DNA from: Hyphomicrobiales bacterium
Lineage (GTDB): Bacteria > Pseudomonadota > Alphaproteobacteria > Rhizobiales > Rhizobiaceae
Length of the DNA: 64,000 nucleotides
Direction of reading: 5' to 3'
Assembly: GCA_024244645.1 (NCBI GenBank)
Contig: JAAEOH010000118.1
Location: 1 to 64,000, forward strand
Translations under genes and position numbers: made by a program
Shown here: piece by piece, positions 8,992 to 18,795 of the stretch
Numbering within the stretch: the stretch's first letter is position 1
Layout of the letters: each line of letters begins with the position of its first letter
Notes under the pieces: generated by a model
Told to the model about the DNA's origin: nothing
The model's input: only the letters and a program-made list of their open reading frames with translations
Databases searched by the model: none

Positions 8992-10854
8992 TTGAAACGG
9001 ATGATGTTGCAGCGCAGGGGCTGGATTCGCTGGATACTGGCAACCGTCATCGTTGTCGGGCTGGTCGCCGTGATCAGTGGCATCGCGCTGCCATTTGCCA
9101 TATCCACCGACCTTGTTCGCGACCGGCTGGAACGCGACATATCTCAGTGGACCGGACATGAAGTTGAACTGCTCGGCACACCGGACGTCGGATTTTGGCC
9201 GGTTCCGCATATTGCACTGAAACGCATCAGCGTTTCATCGCGCAATTTTCCGAAAGCTGAACCGATCGTATTCGCCGACGAGATGCGTGCGGATTTCAGC
9301 ATCCTGTCGGCACTGACCGGAGACCCGAGTTTTTCAAATTTTGTACTTGTCAGGCCAATCTTCACGGTCGAAAAATTTCCCGAAGACATCACCAGCTGGA
9401 ACAGTCGGTCGGGTCGGATATCCGAGGGCATTGCCACAACCGTCAAGCGCGCCGAATCCTCATCAACCGACAACAGCACGATTCAACCTATTCCCGCCTA
9501 TCGCCTCGGCGATGTGACCGTCGAAAACGGCACCTTTACCTGGATCGATCACACCAACGGTAATACGGAAAAGATTACCGCTATCAACGGCATCATAAGT
9601 TGGCAGCGCCTCAATGGCGGTATGGAAGCGGATATCAGCGGCATCTATCGCGGCGAGGCGGCGACCTTGTTCATGGAATCCGCCCGACCATTACTGCTTT
9701 TGGCGCAAAGAACATCGCAAATCGAGATCGAATTCGCCTCGACACCACTCACTCTGGCATTCAGCGGCGGCGCCAATCTGTCAGGCACACCATTTGCCAG
9801 CGGCAAGCTTTCGATGAAAAGCCCGTCGATGCGCCAGACACTGGAATGGTCGGGCACCGAGATCAAGCCCGGCGAGGCAATCGGCGCACTTTCTCTTGAT
9901 GCGGAGCTGCAACTCCAGAACGGCCGCGCAATGCTCGACAAGCTGATATTGGAACTGGAAGGCAATCGCGGTATCGGAGTGCTCGACTTCAAGCAATATG
10001 AAGGCAAGCCCGGCATTTCCGGGACACTTGCGTTCAGCTCGCTCGATCTGGCGTCTTTCCTGCGGGCATTCACGCCCCTGCCGAGCAATGGCGAGGATAT
10101 TGCCAAAACAATAGATACTTCATTCCTCAATCAGTTGAGGCTGGATATGCGCCTTTCCGCGCAATCGGCAACGCTGGGGCCACTGAGCCTGACAAATGTC
10201 GCGGCAGCGGCCCGAATCGACGAGGGACGAGCCACGTTTGATATCGGCGATGCGACCGCCTATGGCGGCTCGTTGCTCGGGCGCATCATTCTTGCCGAAA
10301 GCGGTATTGAGGGCGGCGGTGAAATCCGTTTTTCCGCCACAGACATCAATCTGGAGCAAGCGCTCGCGGCGCTCGACATCAGCGGCCCCTTCCCGCAAGG
10401 CACCGCAAGGCTGAACGTTGCCCTGTCGACACCGTTTCCGACCTGGGCCACGGGATTGAGCGATCTGGCGGGTAAGTTCGATCTTTCCATCGTCAACGGC
10501 TCTGTTCCGTCATTCGATCCTGCGCAGTTTCGCGAACTCGCCGAAACCGAACGGTTTTTCGGCCTGGGCGGCATTTCGACAGGGTCATTCCAGTTCACCA
10601 CGGCGAATTTCGAGGCTACTTTTTCCAACGGAATCGCGGAGATCAGCAAGGGAGAGATCGTCGGCCAGAACGCGGTTTTGAACCTGACCGGCATTATTCC
10701 CTACCAAAGGGGTGGACTTGCGCTGATCGGTGTTCTCGAGGAAACCGCAACCGTGGCATCGACCCTGGAAACCAGCCAACCCGACAACAGCATCCAGTTT
10801 TTTGTCGGCGGCGCCTGGCCAGCGCCGGTGATTTCTCCGATCGTGGGGAATTAG
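8992..10854 (+). CDS. AsmA family protein
   Basis: N-terminal TM, then ISQWTGHEVELLGTPDVGFWPVPHIALKRISVSS; C-terminal AsmA-like repeats (LNLTGIIPYQRGGLALIGVLEE). Confidence 0.85.
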   Translation: MKRMMLQRRGWIRWILATVIVVGLVAVISGIALPFAISTDLVRDRLERDISQWTGHEVELLGTPDVGFWPVPHIALKRISVSSRNFPKAEPIVFADEMRADFSILSALTGDPSFSNFVLVRPIFTVEKFPEDITSWNSRSGRISEGIATTVKRAESSSTDNSTIQPIPAYRLGDVTVENGTFTWIDHTNGNTEKITAINGIISWQRLNGGMEADISGIYRGEAATLFMESARPLLLLAQRTSQIEIEFASTPLTLAFSGGANLSGTPFASGKLSMKSPSMRQTLEWSGTEIKPGEAIGALSLDAELQLQNGRAMLDKLILELEGNRGIGVLDFKQYEGKPGISGTLAFSSLDLASFLRAFTPLPSNGEDIAKTIDTSFLNQLRLDMRLSAQSATLGPLSLTNVAAAARIDEGRATFDIGDATAYGGSLLGRIILAESGIEGGGEIRFSATDINLEQALAALDISGPFPQGTARLNVALSTPFPTWATGLSDLAGKFDLSIVNGSVPSFDPAQFRELAETERFFGLGGISTGSFQFTTANFEATFSNGIAEISKGEIVGQNAVLNLTGIIPYQRGGLALIGVLEETATVASTLETSQPDNSIQFFVGGAWPAPVISPIVGN

Positions 10855-11017
10855 AAAATCCTGGCAGATGATCGTTTGGACTTTGAATCGGGTCCCCGTG
10901 CGCCGTTGTTACCACGTCGCAGCGTCAATTTTCGGGAGAAACACCGGGCAACTGTTGGCAGGGGCCAGGGCTGTATGTATAGGCAGTATCCGGGGTGGCG
11001 ACGCTTGGGCCATATTT

Positions 11018-11941
11018 ATGACAAATACGATTATTCACGTGGGGCTGCACAAAACTGCCTCGACCTATCTGCAGAAACAGATATTTGTCCAATCGAAGCA
11101 AAGGACGCTCCTGACCCGTCCTTACACGCAGTATAACAAGGCATTCAATCAGCTGTTGTTTGCAGACGATACGCTTTATTGCAAAAACAACCTGCAGGAA
11201 GAGTTGAAAAAGATCGGGGCTGAACGGCTGCTTCTTTCCGATGAAGCCTTTTCGGGCTGCCCCATTCCCTTGCACTACGTTAACAGGTCACTCATCGCCC
11301 ATCGCCTGGCGGACTTGTTTCCAAATGCAGAAATCGTTCTGTTCCTGCGCGACCAGCGGGACTTCTGCACTTCGCACTACAGCTCATACGTCAAGATGCC
11401 GTACGGCCTCAACTCATTTGAGGAGTTCATGCATGTGCCGGACGAGTCGTACGAATACGAGGATTCCAAGGACAACCGGCCGCCGGCGTCGCTTAACAGC
11501 CTGTATTACAACATCAATGATTACTGCCAGTCCCTGGACGGGCTTTTATACACCAGGATTATCGCCCTTTATGAGCGCCTTTTTCCGAAATGCCACGTGT
11601 TTCTGTTTGAGGATATGGTCGGACAGCCAGAAGAGACAACAAAACGCCTTGGAGCCATTTGCGGTGAGGATTTTGAGTACAGGCCGGCGAAAGAGAACAT
11701 CTCTTTGTCATCCAGGGACCTGTTAAAAATTCGAAGAAGAAACCTTGTCAACCGCATCGGAGGCAAGGTTTTCAAGGGCACATTGCGTGCACTCTACAAA
11801 TTCTATCCGGATCTGCGAACGGAAGACATAAAGACAATGAGCGCGCAGATCATCGGCGACTATTTCAGCAAGGACAATGAAGTACTCAAGGCCAAGCTGG
11901 AGTTCATCGACTGGAGCCGGCATAACGGCAAATACGTTTGA
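11018..11941 (+). CDS. Sulfotransferase family protein
   Basis: 5'-PSB-like motif IIHVGLHKTASTYLQKQIF; 3'-PB region AEIVLFLRDQRDFCTSHYSSY. Confidence 0.75.
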   Translation: MTNTIIHVGLHKTASTYLQKQIFVQSKQRTLLTRPYTQYNKAFNQLLFADDTLYCKNNLQEELKKIGAERLLLSDEAFSGCPIPLHYVNRSLIAHRLADLFPNAEIVLFLRDQRDFCTSHYSSYVKMPYGLNSFEEFMHVPDESYEYEDSKDNRPPASLNSLYYNINDYCQSLDGLLYTRIIALYERLFPKCHVFLFEDMVGQPEETTKRLGAICGEDFEYRPAKENISLSSRDLLKIRRRNLVNRIGGKVFKGTLRALYKFYPDLRTEDIKTMSAQIIGDYFSKDNEVLKAKLEFIDWSRHNGKYV

Positions 11942-12031
11942 AGATCAAACTTGAAACGCAACGAGCGCGACCGTATCCAAACCATGCGATAATTATTTGA
12001 GGTTCCAGGTGGCGGCGAAAAAGGGTAGCAA

Positions 12032-12407
12032 ATGACGCATCCATACGCAGAGCTGATCGGGTTTGAAATCGTCAGTCAGAAGCCGGGTGGAGATCACTGT
12101 TCGGCGGGAATTGCTCAATCCGCGCAATGTCGTGCACGGTGGCGTAATATATGCTCTTGCCGATACCGGCATGGGTGCAGCCCTCTATCGGATGCTGGAT
12201 GAGGGCAAATCCTGCGCGACCATCAATTGCTCAATCAGCTAATTCAGACCGGTGATTTCCGGGATGATCACCTGCAATTCCATAGTAAAAAACAAGGGAA
12301 GGGCGATCGCAACGATGGAATGTGAGATCTGGAACGATGGAAAGCTGACAGCCACCGCGCACGGCCAGTTTCCCATACTCGCGGCCAGGCAACTTCCAAA
12401 AGCGTGA
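12032..12407 (+). pseudogene. PaaI-like hotdog-fold thioesterase, broken by frameshift plus in-frame stop
   Basis: MTHPYAELIGFEIVSQKPG / frameshift / EITVRRELLNPRNVVHGGVIYALADTGMGAALYRMLDEGKSCATINCSIS*FRPVISGMITCNSIVKNKGRAIATMECEIWNDGKLTATAHGQFPIL. Confidence 0.85.
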
Positions 12408-12431
12408 TCAGCGAGGGCGAGATCGGTTGCC

Positions 12432-13253
12432 TTATTCCAGCACAGTCAGAAAATCCGGATTTTCTTGTAAGAATTTGACGTTCTTTCTTACATTCACCGC
12501 CAGGCCATCGGTGCAGTATTTGACAATGTCTGCCATGTTCTCTTCGAGAAGCACGGCACGGACAGCAAGTGCAAATCCCCATTCGTTCTGAGTGAGATAG
12601 CCGACTCTTTGTGTCGACCAGCCCTGTGTGCCGGTTGCGTCATCCCTATATTGCGAGAACTGAAACGAGTTGTTTCCGCCAAAAATTCCAAATCCGAAAA
12701 ACACCACCGCCAGATCGGTTGCGAACTCCTCGGCTTCATCACCGCCGGGCGGAGCCGTCGGTATTCCCAGCAGGACCGAGTGGCAGATCTCGTGCGCGAG
12801 TGCGGTGATCAGTCCCTCCAGATCCGCTAAGGCGTTGGGTGAGTAGGTAACCTGATGCAAACCATCCTGGGCCATCGAATAAGTACCTAGCGGCGATAGC
12901 GGTGCGTTCTGTACCACAGCCATCGGCGCGACAACCGGATCAATTTCTCCTTCCTGTTCGCGGAGATCAAAAGATGACGGCTCCAATCGAAAATGGGCTG
13001 CCACCTGGTTGAAAACATGCTGGGCATGATCAAACCCGGATTTACCGGATCTCGGAAAATCCGAACTGGACGGGATGAGGGTTTTGTAACTCCTCAGGGC
13101 ATCCATACCGCCAAGATTTTCCAGCAGCCACTGCCAGCATTCGAGCTGCCATTCCCGATCGTCGTCATCGATTGTTGCGCTCGGTCGAAAAAACAATTTC
13201 AAAAATCCGGGAAATGGAAACGGCTGCCGCTGATTAACAAACACAGATTGCAA
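12432..13253 (-). CDS. Hypothetical protein with zincin-like HExxH motif
   Basis: 273 aa; LITALAHEICHSVLLGIPTAPPGGDEAEEFATDLAVVFFGFGIFGGN, an HEICH motif with downstream DEAEEFATD. Confidence 0.6.
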   Translation of the reverse strand: MQSVFVNQRQPFPFPGFLKLFFRPSATIDDDDREWQLECWQWLLENLGGMDALRSYKTLIPSSSDFPRSGKSGFDHAQHVFNQVAAHFRLEPSSFDLREQEGEIDPVVAPMAVVQNAPLSPLGTYSMAQDGLHQVTYSPNALADLEGLITALAHEICHSVLLGIPTAPPGGDEAEEFATDLAVVFFGFGIFGGNNSFQFSQYRDDATGTQGWSTQRVGYLTQNEWGFALAVRAVLLEENMADIVKYCTDGLAVNVRKNVKFLQENPDFLTVLE

Positions 13254-13302
13254 TCAAAAGATAAACACGTATGAATTTTGATTCCAGCCGGAATTTCAGC
13301 GG

Positions 13303-13728
13303 ATGCGGATGAGATCTAAACAGAAGAGTATTGGATTCCGCATGTTTTGTATGGAGCCCGTATTGAAGCACGTTGCCAGATGTTTGCTTTGCCTTGCGCT
13401 TGCTTTGTCAGCATCTGCATGCGCTTCCCCGTCGGCACACTCTGTTCAGAATATTCCCGAACTCGGTCGTGACCTACCTTCCAATAGTTGGGAAGAAGCG
13501 AGCGGAGAGTTCGATGAACGGGTCAAAGCCGCTTTTCCCCCGCCAACCACGGTCTCCGATCTGGTCACCCAGCTACAAGCACAAGGATTCGATGTTGATG
13601 AGAATAAACAGGTTGCTCGGTTTGAAAAGTCTGAGGTTGTCTGCTTGCTGATGTGGGTAATTCGATGGGAAAGCAAAGATGGCAATGTCGAAGACATAGT
13701 TGGGCATTATGGCGCTGGATGTCTGTAG
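13303..13728 (+). CDS. Putative lipoprotein
   Basis: Signal/lipobox CLLCLALALSASAC; 141 aa; no family recognised. Confidence 0.5.
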   Translation: MRMRSKQKSIGFRMFCMEPVLKHVARCLLCLALALSASACASPSAHSVQNIPELGRDLPSNSWEEASGEFDERVKAAFPPPTTVSDLVTQLQAQGFDVDENKQVARFEKSEVVCLLMWVIRWESKDGNVEDIVGHYGAGCL

Positions 13729-13757
13729 CTTCCGATTGGTGCATACGCGACCAAACT

Positions 13758-14060
13758 TCAAGGCTCGCCTTGCAAGTTCATCGCCTTGGCGCGGTCGTAG
13801 CAAGCGCCGCAAAGAAGTTTAACCTGCACGATTTCAAGAACCTCATCAGTCCATTCCCCTCCCGCGTCGGTGACCAATTCATTGCACAAGGTGCACCACG
13901 CATCCGGCCTGGTTTTATCTGAATCTGACGGCCACCAAAATCCATTGGGCACGTTGTCCCGCAGACCCTGAACGATATGCTGGCAGACGAAGGTTTCTTC
14001 CTGCTCACCATGTGTGGCGCACTGCACGGTTTTCACTATCGTTCCTTTTGCTGTTCGCAA
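13758..14060 (-). CDS. Small Cys-rich (zinc-ribbon-like) hypothetical protein
   Basis: CATHGEQEETFVCQHI...WCTLCNELV...LLCGACYDRAKAMN. Confidence 0.55.
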   Translation of the reverse strand: MRTAKGTIVKTVQCATHGEQEETFVCQHIVQGLRDNVPNGFWWPSDSDKTRPDAWCTLCNELVTDAGGEWTDEVLEIVQVKLLCGACYDRAKAMNLQGEP

Positions 14061-14152
14061 CGCTCGACGCGAACCGGATTACTCCCTGACTCTATCACAG
14101 GTGCTGGACCGGTTGATTTCACGGCACAAAATCCACACCGCACTCTTCTTTT

Positions 14153-15574
14153 CTACTGAAAATCGAAAGCGCTCAAGCCTGTCACCATCTCATCCAGGCC
14201 CGAGGGGCGGGCAAGCGGCGGTTCGGCGCGCGACAGGCAGCCCTGGCGTTCGCACAGGCGGCAGGCAGGCCCGACCGGCGTCGGCTGCATACCAGTGCCC
14301 GTCACCGCACTGCCATAGACGATTTCATCACGGAAACCGACATCGCATCCGACCATGATGGCGGTGCGGCGCACCCTTTCATTGAAGGCGCTTTGCGGAC
14401 CTTCCAGCGTGCGCGAAAGGATCAGGAACTCTGCACCGTCGGGCATTTCGACCGTGTCGACAAAAATCTGCCCCGGCTGGGTGAAGGCTGCATGGATGTT
14501 GAGCTTCGGGCAGGCGCCGCCGAAGCGCGATTGCGGAAAACCGCGCGCGCCGGCACGCCGGAAGCGGTTTCCGGCATTGTCGATCTCGAGCATGAAAAAC
14601 GGAACGCCGGACGCGCCCTGCCGCTGCAGCATCGTCACCCGGTTAGCTACCTGCTCGAAGGACACGTGGAAACGCGAGCGCAGGACGTCGAGATCATATT
14701 TGACCCGCATGGCCGCGGCCTGAAAAGCACCGTATGGCATCATCAAGGCATGGGCGGCATAACGGGCAATCTCAAACCGGCCGAGGCGGCCTGCCTCGTC
14801 GGAAGAAAAATCCAATTGCTCCAGCTCGCTGACGATCGGATCGCGAAAGGCGAGCTGCGCAACCTCAACTGCCATTTCCCGCAGCTGGTCAAAAGGTGAC
14901 AGCCGTTCAGACAAAAAGAGACGCATCGAATGCCGATCGTAACGCCGCCGCCAATTGGGCATAGTGTGCACCGGCAAGAGCCGCACGACAATGCCGTGCT
15001 CGCGCGCAAGCCAGGCCCGCAATGCGCCGGCAAGGTCCTCACCCGGTTTCAGCGCGTCGTGGAACGCTTCAGCGGCTTGCTCGATGGGAGCGATGAAATT
15101 GGGACGCCGTTCGAAGAGTTCGCGTACCTCGTCGACCGGCAGCCTGGCACTTGAAACGGATGTGGTGTGACCCTCGCGCGCCAGCAGCTCAGAAAGGCCC
15201 GACAATCGCGACTGGGTTTCCTTGTAGGCGCGATAAAGCTTGACGATGCCGACGGCGGCATTGGGCGCAGCGTCTGCTACCTCGATGAGCTCCTGATCAC
15301 CCGGCAGTGCTTCAGCAAGCAGGGGATCGGAAAAAACCTCCTTCAGCGCGCTGGTCGTGCCGGTTGTTTCGCCCTGCAACTCTTCCAGATCGATCTTGTA
15401 GACCGAGGTCAGCCGCAGCAAAAGCTGGACCGTCAGCGGCCGCTGATTGCGTTCAATCAGATTGAGATAGGAGGGCGAAATCCCCAGTTCCTCGGCCATG
15501 GCCGTCTGGGTCAGTTCGAGCTGATTGCGGATGCGGCGCAGGCGCGGCCCGGCAAAGATTTTCTGTTCGGCCAT
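14153..15574 (-). CDS. Short-chain fatty acyl regulator family (ScfR/RamB-like) XRE transcriptional regulator
   Basis: N-terminal HTH MAEQKIFAGPRLRRIRNQLELTQTAMAEELGISPSYLNLIERNQRPLTVQLLLRL; IrrE-like and C-terminal Cys-containing domain; adjacent to aceA. Confidence 0.88.
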   Translation of the reverse strand: MAEQKIFAGPRLRRIRNQLELTQTAMAEELGISPSYLNLIERNQRPLTVQLLLRLTSVYKIDLEELQGETTGTTSALKEVFSDPLLAEALPGDQELIEVADAAPNAAVGIVKLYRAYKETQSRLSGLSELLAREGHTTSVSSARLPVDEVRELFERRPNFIAPIEQAAEAFHDALKPGEDLAGALRAWLAREHGIVVRLLPVHTMPNWRRRYDRHSMRLFLSERLSPFDQLREMAVEVAQLAFRDPIVSELEQLDFSSDEAGRLGRFEIARYAAHALMMPYGAFQAAAMRVKYDLDVLRSRFHVSFEQVANRVTMLQRQGASGVPFFMLEIDNAGNRFRRAGARGFPQSRFGGACPKLNIHAAFTQPGQIFVDTVEMPDGAEFLILSRTLEGPQSAFNERVRRTAIMVGCDVGFRDEIVYGSAVTGTGMQPTPVGPACRLCERQGCLSRAEPPLARPSGLDEMVTGLSAFDFQ

Positions 15575-15577
15575 GAC

Positions 15578-15640
15578 AAATTTACAATGTTTGACAAAAT
15601 TTACCGGATTCAGGCTATTACAATTTTTACAAATTTACAA
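15578..15640. promoter_or_regulatory. Iterated AAATTTACAA motifs between ScfR-type regulator and aceA
   Basis: AAATTTACAA at 15578-15587 and 15631-15640; related TTACAATTTTTACAA and AAAATTTACC copies between them. Confidence 0.45.
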
Positions 15641-15805
15641 CAGCGATTTGTCACAATTGATACAGCATGACCCTTTTATGGCACTGTTTTTGCGGAATTT
15701 TCTATCAAAATTGTGCGCTGCATTGTAAAAACAGTCACATAAATCCCAAGAATAATGCAGCTTCAGGAAAATTGAAGCCCAATAGTTCAGTTAACGGAGA
15801 TCGGC

Positions 15806-17095
15806 ATGACTGATTTTTACAACCTGGTTCCCAGCGCACCTGAAGGCCGCTTTGACGGCATCGACCGTCCGTATACGGCGGAAGACGTTCAAAAGCTGCG
15901 CGGATCCGTACAGATCAAATATTCGCTCGCCGAAATGGGCGCAAACCGGTTGTGGCAGCTGATCCACAATGACGACTACGTCAATTCGCTGGGTGCGCTT
16001 TCCGGCAATCAGGCGATGCAGATGGTCCGCGCCGGCCTGAAGGCCATCTATCTCTCCGGCTGGCAGGTTGCCGCGGACGCCAACACTGCGTCGGCCATGT
16101 ACCCAGATCAGTCACTCTATCCGGCCAATGCCGGACCCGAACTTGCCAAACGCATCAACCGTACGCTGCAGCGCGCCGACCAGATTGAAACGTCCGAAGG
16201 CAACGGGCTTTCCGTCGATACCTGGTTTGCGCCGATTGTCGCAGACGCGGAAGCCGGTTTCGGCGGACCGCTCAACTCGTTCGAGCTGATGAAGGCCTAT
16301 ATCGAAGCGGGCGCTGCCGGTGTCCACTACGAGGACCAGCTTGCATCGGAAAAGAAGTGCGGCCATCTCGGCGGCAAGGTTCTGATCCCGACCGCTGCCC
16401 ACATCCGCAACCTCAACGCCGCGCGTCTCGCCGCCGACGTCATGGGCACGCCGACCCTGGTTATCGCACGCACCGATGCCGAGGCCGCGAAGCTTTTGAC
16501 CTCCGATGTCGACGAGCGCGACCAGCCGTTTGTCGATTATGAAGCCGGCCGCACGGCAGAGGGTTTCTACCGGGTCAAGAACGGTCTTGAGCCGTGCATC
16601 GCCCGCGCCATCGCCTATGCACCGCATTCTGATCTCATCTGGTGCGAGACGTCGAAGCCCGATCTCGATCAGGCAAGACGCTTTGCCGAAGCCGTTCGTC
16701 GCGAGCATCCCGATCAATTGCTGGCGTACAACTGCTCGCCGTCGTTCAACTGGAAAAAGAACCTCGACGACGCGACGATCGCCAAATTCCAGCGGGAACT
16801 CGGCGCCATGGGCTACAAGTTCCAGTTCATCACGCTTGCCGGTTTCCACCAGTTGAACTTCGGCATGTTCGAACTCGCCCGCGGCTACAAGGACCGCCAG
16901 ATGGCGGCCTATTCGGAGCTGCAGGAAGCCGAATTTGCCGGCGAAGCCAACGGTTACACGGCAACCAAGCACCAGCGCGAGGTTGGAACCGGTTATTTCG
17001 ACGCTGTTTCGATGGCGATTACCGGCGGCCAGTCTTCAACGACTGCAATGGGTGAATCAACCGAGACCGCCCAGTTCAAGCCGGCTGCCGAATAG
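15806..17095 (+). CDS. aceA: Isocitrate lyase
   Basis: [16 protein letters not shown] signature; YCSPSFNW-type motif ([16 protein letters not shown]). Confidence 0.97.
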   Translation: MTDFYNLVPSAPEGRFDGIDRPYTAEDVQKLRGSVQIKYSLAEMGANRLWQLIHNDDYVNSLGALSGNQAMQMVRAGLKAIYLSGWQVAADANTASAMYPDQSLYPANAGPELAKRINRTLQRADQIETSEGNGLSVDTWFAPIVADAEAGFGGPLNSFELMKAYIEAGAAGVHYEDQLASEKKCGHLGGKVLIPTAAHIRNLNAARLAADVMGTPTLVIARTDAEAAKLLTSDVDERDQPFVDYEAGRTAEGFYRVKNGLEPCIARAIAYAPHSDLIWCETSKPDLDQARRFAEAVRREHPDQLLAYNCSPSFNWKKNLDDATIAKFQRELGAMGYKFQFITLAGFHQLNFGMFELARGYKDRQMAAYSELQEAEFAGEANGYTATKHQREVGTGYFDAVSMAITGGQSSTTAMGESTETAQFKPAAE

Positions 17096-17160
17096 GCGGC
17101 CGGGGCCTATCTGTCCATTCCATCTACCACCTGCAATCGCCAGATAAGGAGACACCACAA

Positions 17161-17397
17161 TGGCACCGCAGACACGCGTCAAAGAACGGGCTGAAGAACA
17201 GTCCTCTTCCATGACCACAGACCAGCAGGCTGCGATCCGCATGGTTGCCAACGACCTGCACAGGCTGAACCAGTCCGTGATGAAGGCCGTCGATGCGGGT
17301 GTATCGGTGGAACTTGTGCGCTCCGCCCGCCACCATGGCGGTGAAGGCAACTGGGGTGACCTGCTTATTCCGGTCATCGTTACACAGGGTTCCTAGG
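17161..17397 (+). CDS. Small conserved-type protein downstream of aceA (possibly DUF6074)
   Basis: 78 aa MAPQTRVKERAEEQSSSMTTDQQAAIRMVANDLHRLNQSVMKAVDAGVSVELVRSARHHGGEGNWGDLLIPVIVTQGS; SD AAGGAG. Confidence 0.6.
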
Positions 17398-17410
17398 GAT
17401 CCTAAAGGTC

Positions 17411-17443
17411 GGACCGGTTGATTCTGAACCTCCCAACCGGTCC
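17411..17443. terminator. Strong hairpin between convergent genes
   Basis: GGACCGGTTG-N13-CAACCGGTCC; no T-tract. Confidence 0.4.
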
Positions 17444-17463
17444 TGCCAACGCTACACTGCATC

Positions 17464-18642
17464 TCAGGCCACCTGCCCGGCGACCCAGCCGGACGACCAG
17501 GCCCACTGGAAATTATAGCCTCCGAGCCAGCCGGTCACGTCCACCACTTCCCCGATGAAATAAAGTCCCGGAACGGTTTTCGCCTGCATGGTTTTCGAAT
17601 CGAGCCCCGCCGAATCCACGCCGCCAAGCGTCACCTCGGCCGTGCGATAGCCTTCCGAGCCGGTGGGTTTGATGCGCCATCGCTGCACGGCATCGGCAAT
17701 CTGCCGCAGCTGCCGATCGGGCATTTCCGCCATCTTGCCGTTGGTGCCGATCCCTTCGCAGACAATCTGCGCCAGCCGCTTCGGCACATGGTGCGCCAGC
17801 GCCGTGTGGGCCGACTGGCGGCCGTTTGCAGCCTTGGCTGCGCGCAGCAGGGCAAACAGATCTTTGCCGGGCAAGAGTGACAGGGTGATTTCATCGCCCT
17901 CGCGCCAATAGGACGAAATCTGCAGGATCGACGGCCCGCTGATGCCCCGGTGGGTAAACAGCATGGCCTCCTGAAATGCTGTCCCGTTGCAGCTGACAAT
18001 GGCGTCCGCAGACACGCCCGACAAAGGCTTGAGGCGATCGCGCAGCCGCTGGTCGAAGGTGAGCGGCACCAGCGCTGGCCGTATTTCGGTAAAGGCCAGC
18101 CCGAACTGTTCGGCAATGGCGTAGCCGAGCCCGGTCGCACCCATTTTGGGGATCGACTTGCCGCCGGTCGCGACCACCAGCGCGCCGGTATAAATCGGGC
18201 CGTTCGACAGCCGGAGGGCAAACCCGTCGCTCTGCCTTTCCACCGCCTCGAATTGCGTCGCCACTGAAAGTTCAACCACGGCGTCGCGCATATGTCCGGT
18301 CAGCATGTCGATGACCTGGCGCGAAGAGCCGTCACAAAACAGCTGCCCAAGGGCCTTTTCATGATAGGCAATGCCGCTTTGCTCGATCAGCGCGGTGAAA
18401 TCATGCTGCGTGTAGCGGCTGAGGGCCGATTTACAGAAATGCGGATTTTGCGAAAGAAAATTGCCGGGCGCGGTGTGAATGTTGGTGAAATTGCAGCGGC
18501 CGCCACCGGAGATGAGGATCTTTTTGCCTGGCGACTTGGCATGATCAATGATCAGCACCTTGCGGCCACGCCGGCCCGCCTCGATGGCGCACATCATGCC
18601 AGCCGCCCCGGCGCCAAGAATGACGACATCAAACCGGCGCAT
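17464..18642 (-). CDS. HI0933/YhiN-family FAD-dependent oxidoreductase
   Basis: MRRFDVVILGAGAAGMMCAIEAGRRGRKVLIIDHAKSPGKKILISGGGRCNFTN; C-terminal VDVTGWLGGYNFQWAWSSGWVAGQ. Confidence 0.93.
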   Translation of the reverse strand: MRRFDVVILGAGAAGMMCAIEAGRRGRKVLIIDHAKSPGKKILISGGGRCNFTNIHTAPGNFLSQNPHFCKSALSRYTQHDFTALIEQSGIAYHEKALGQLFCDGSSRQVIDMLTGHMRDAVVELSVATQFEAVERQSDGFALRLSNGPIYTGALVVATGGKSIPKMGATGLGYAIAEQFGLAFTEIRPALVPLTFDQRLRDRLKPLSGVSADAIVSCNGTAFQEAMLFTHRGISGPSILQISSYWREGDEITLSLLPGKDLFALLRAAKAANGRQSAHTALAHHVPKRLAQIVCEGIGTNGKMAEMPDRQLRQIADAVQRWRIKPTGSEGYRTAEVTLGGVDSAGLDSKTMQAKTVPGLYFIGEVVDVTGWLGGYNFQWAWSSGWVAGQVA

Positions 18643-18795
18643 CAGATCGCCCCCGGCGTGGTGACCGGGTCCGGCACACAGGCCACGCCCGGATGGCATT
18701 GCATGCCGCACGCAGGCGGCTTCATCACAGGCGGTTTCAAATAGCTTCGCGTTGCTCTATGAGAACCGGGATACAACTCTGTCGACGAGCAATTC

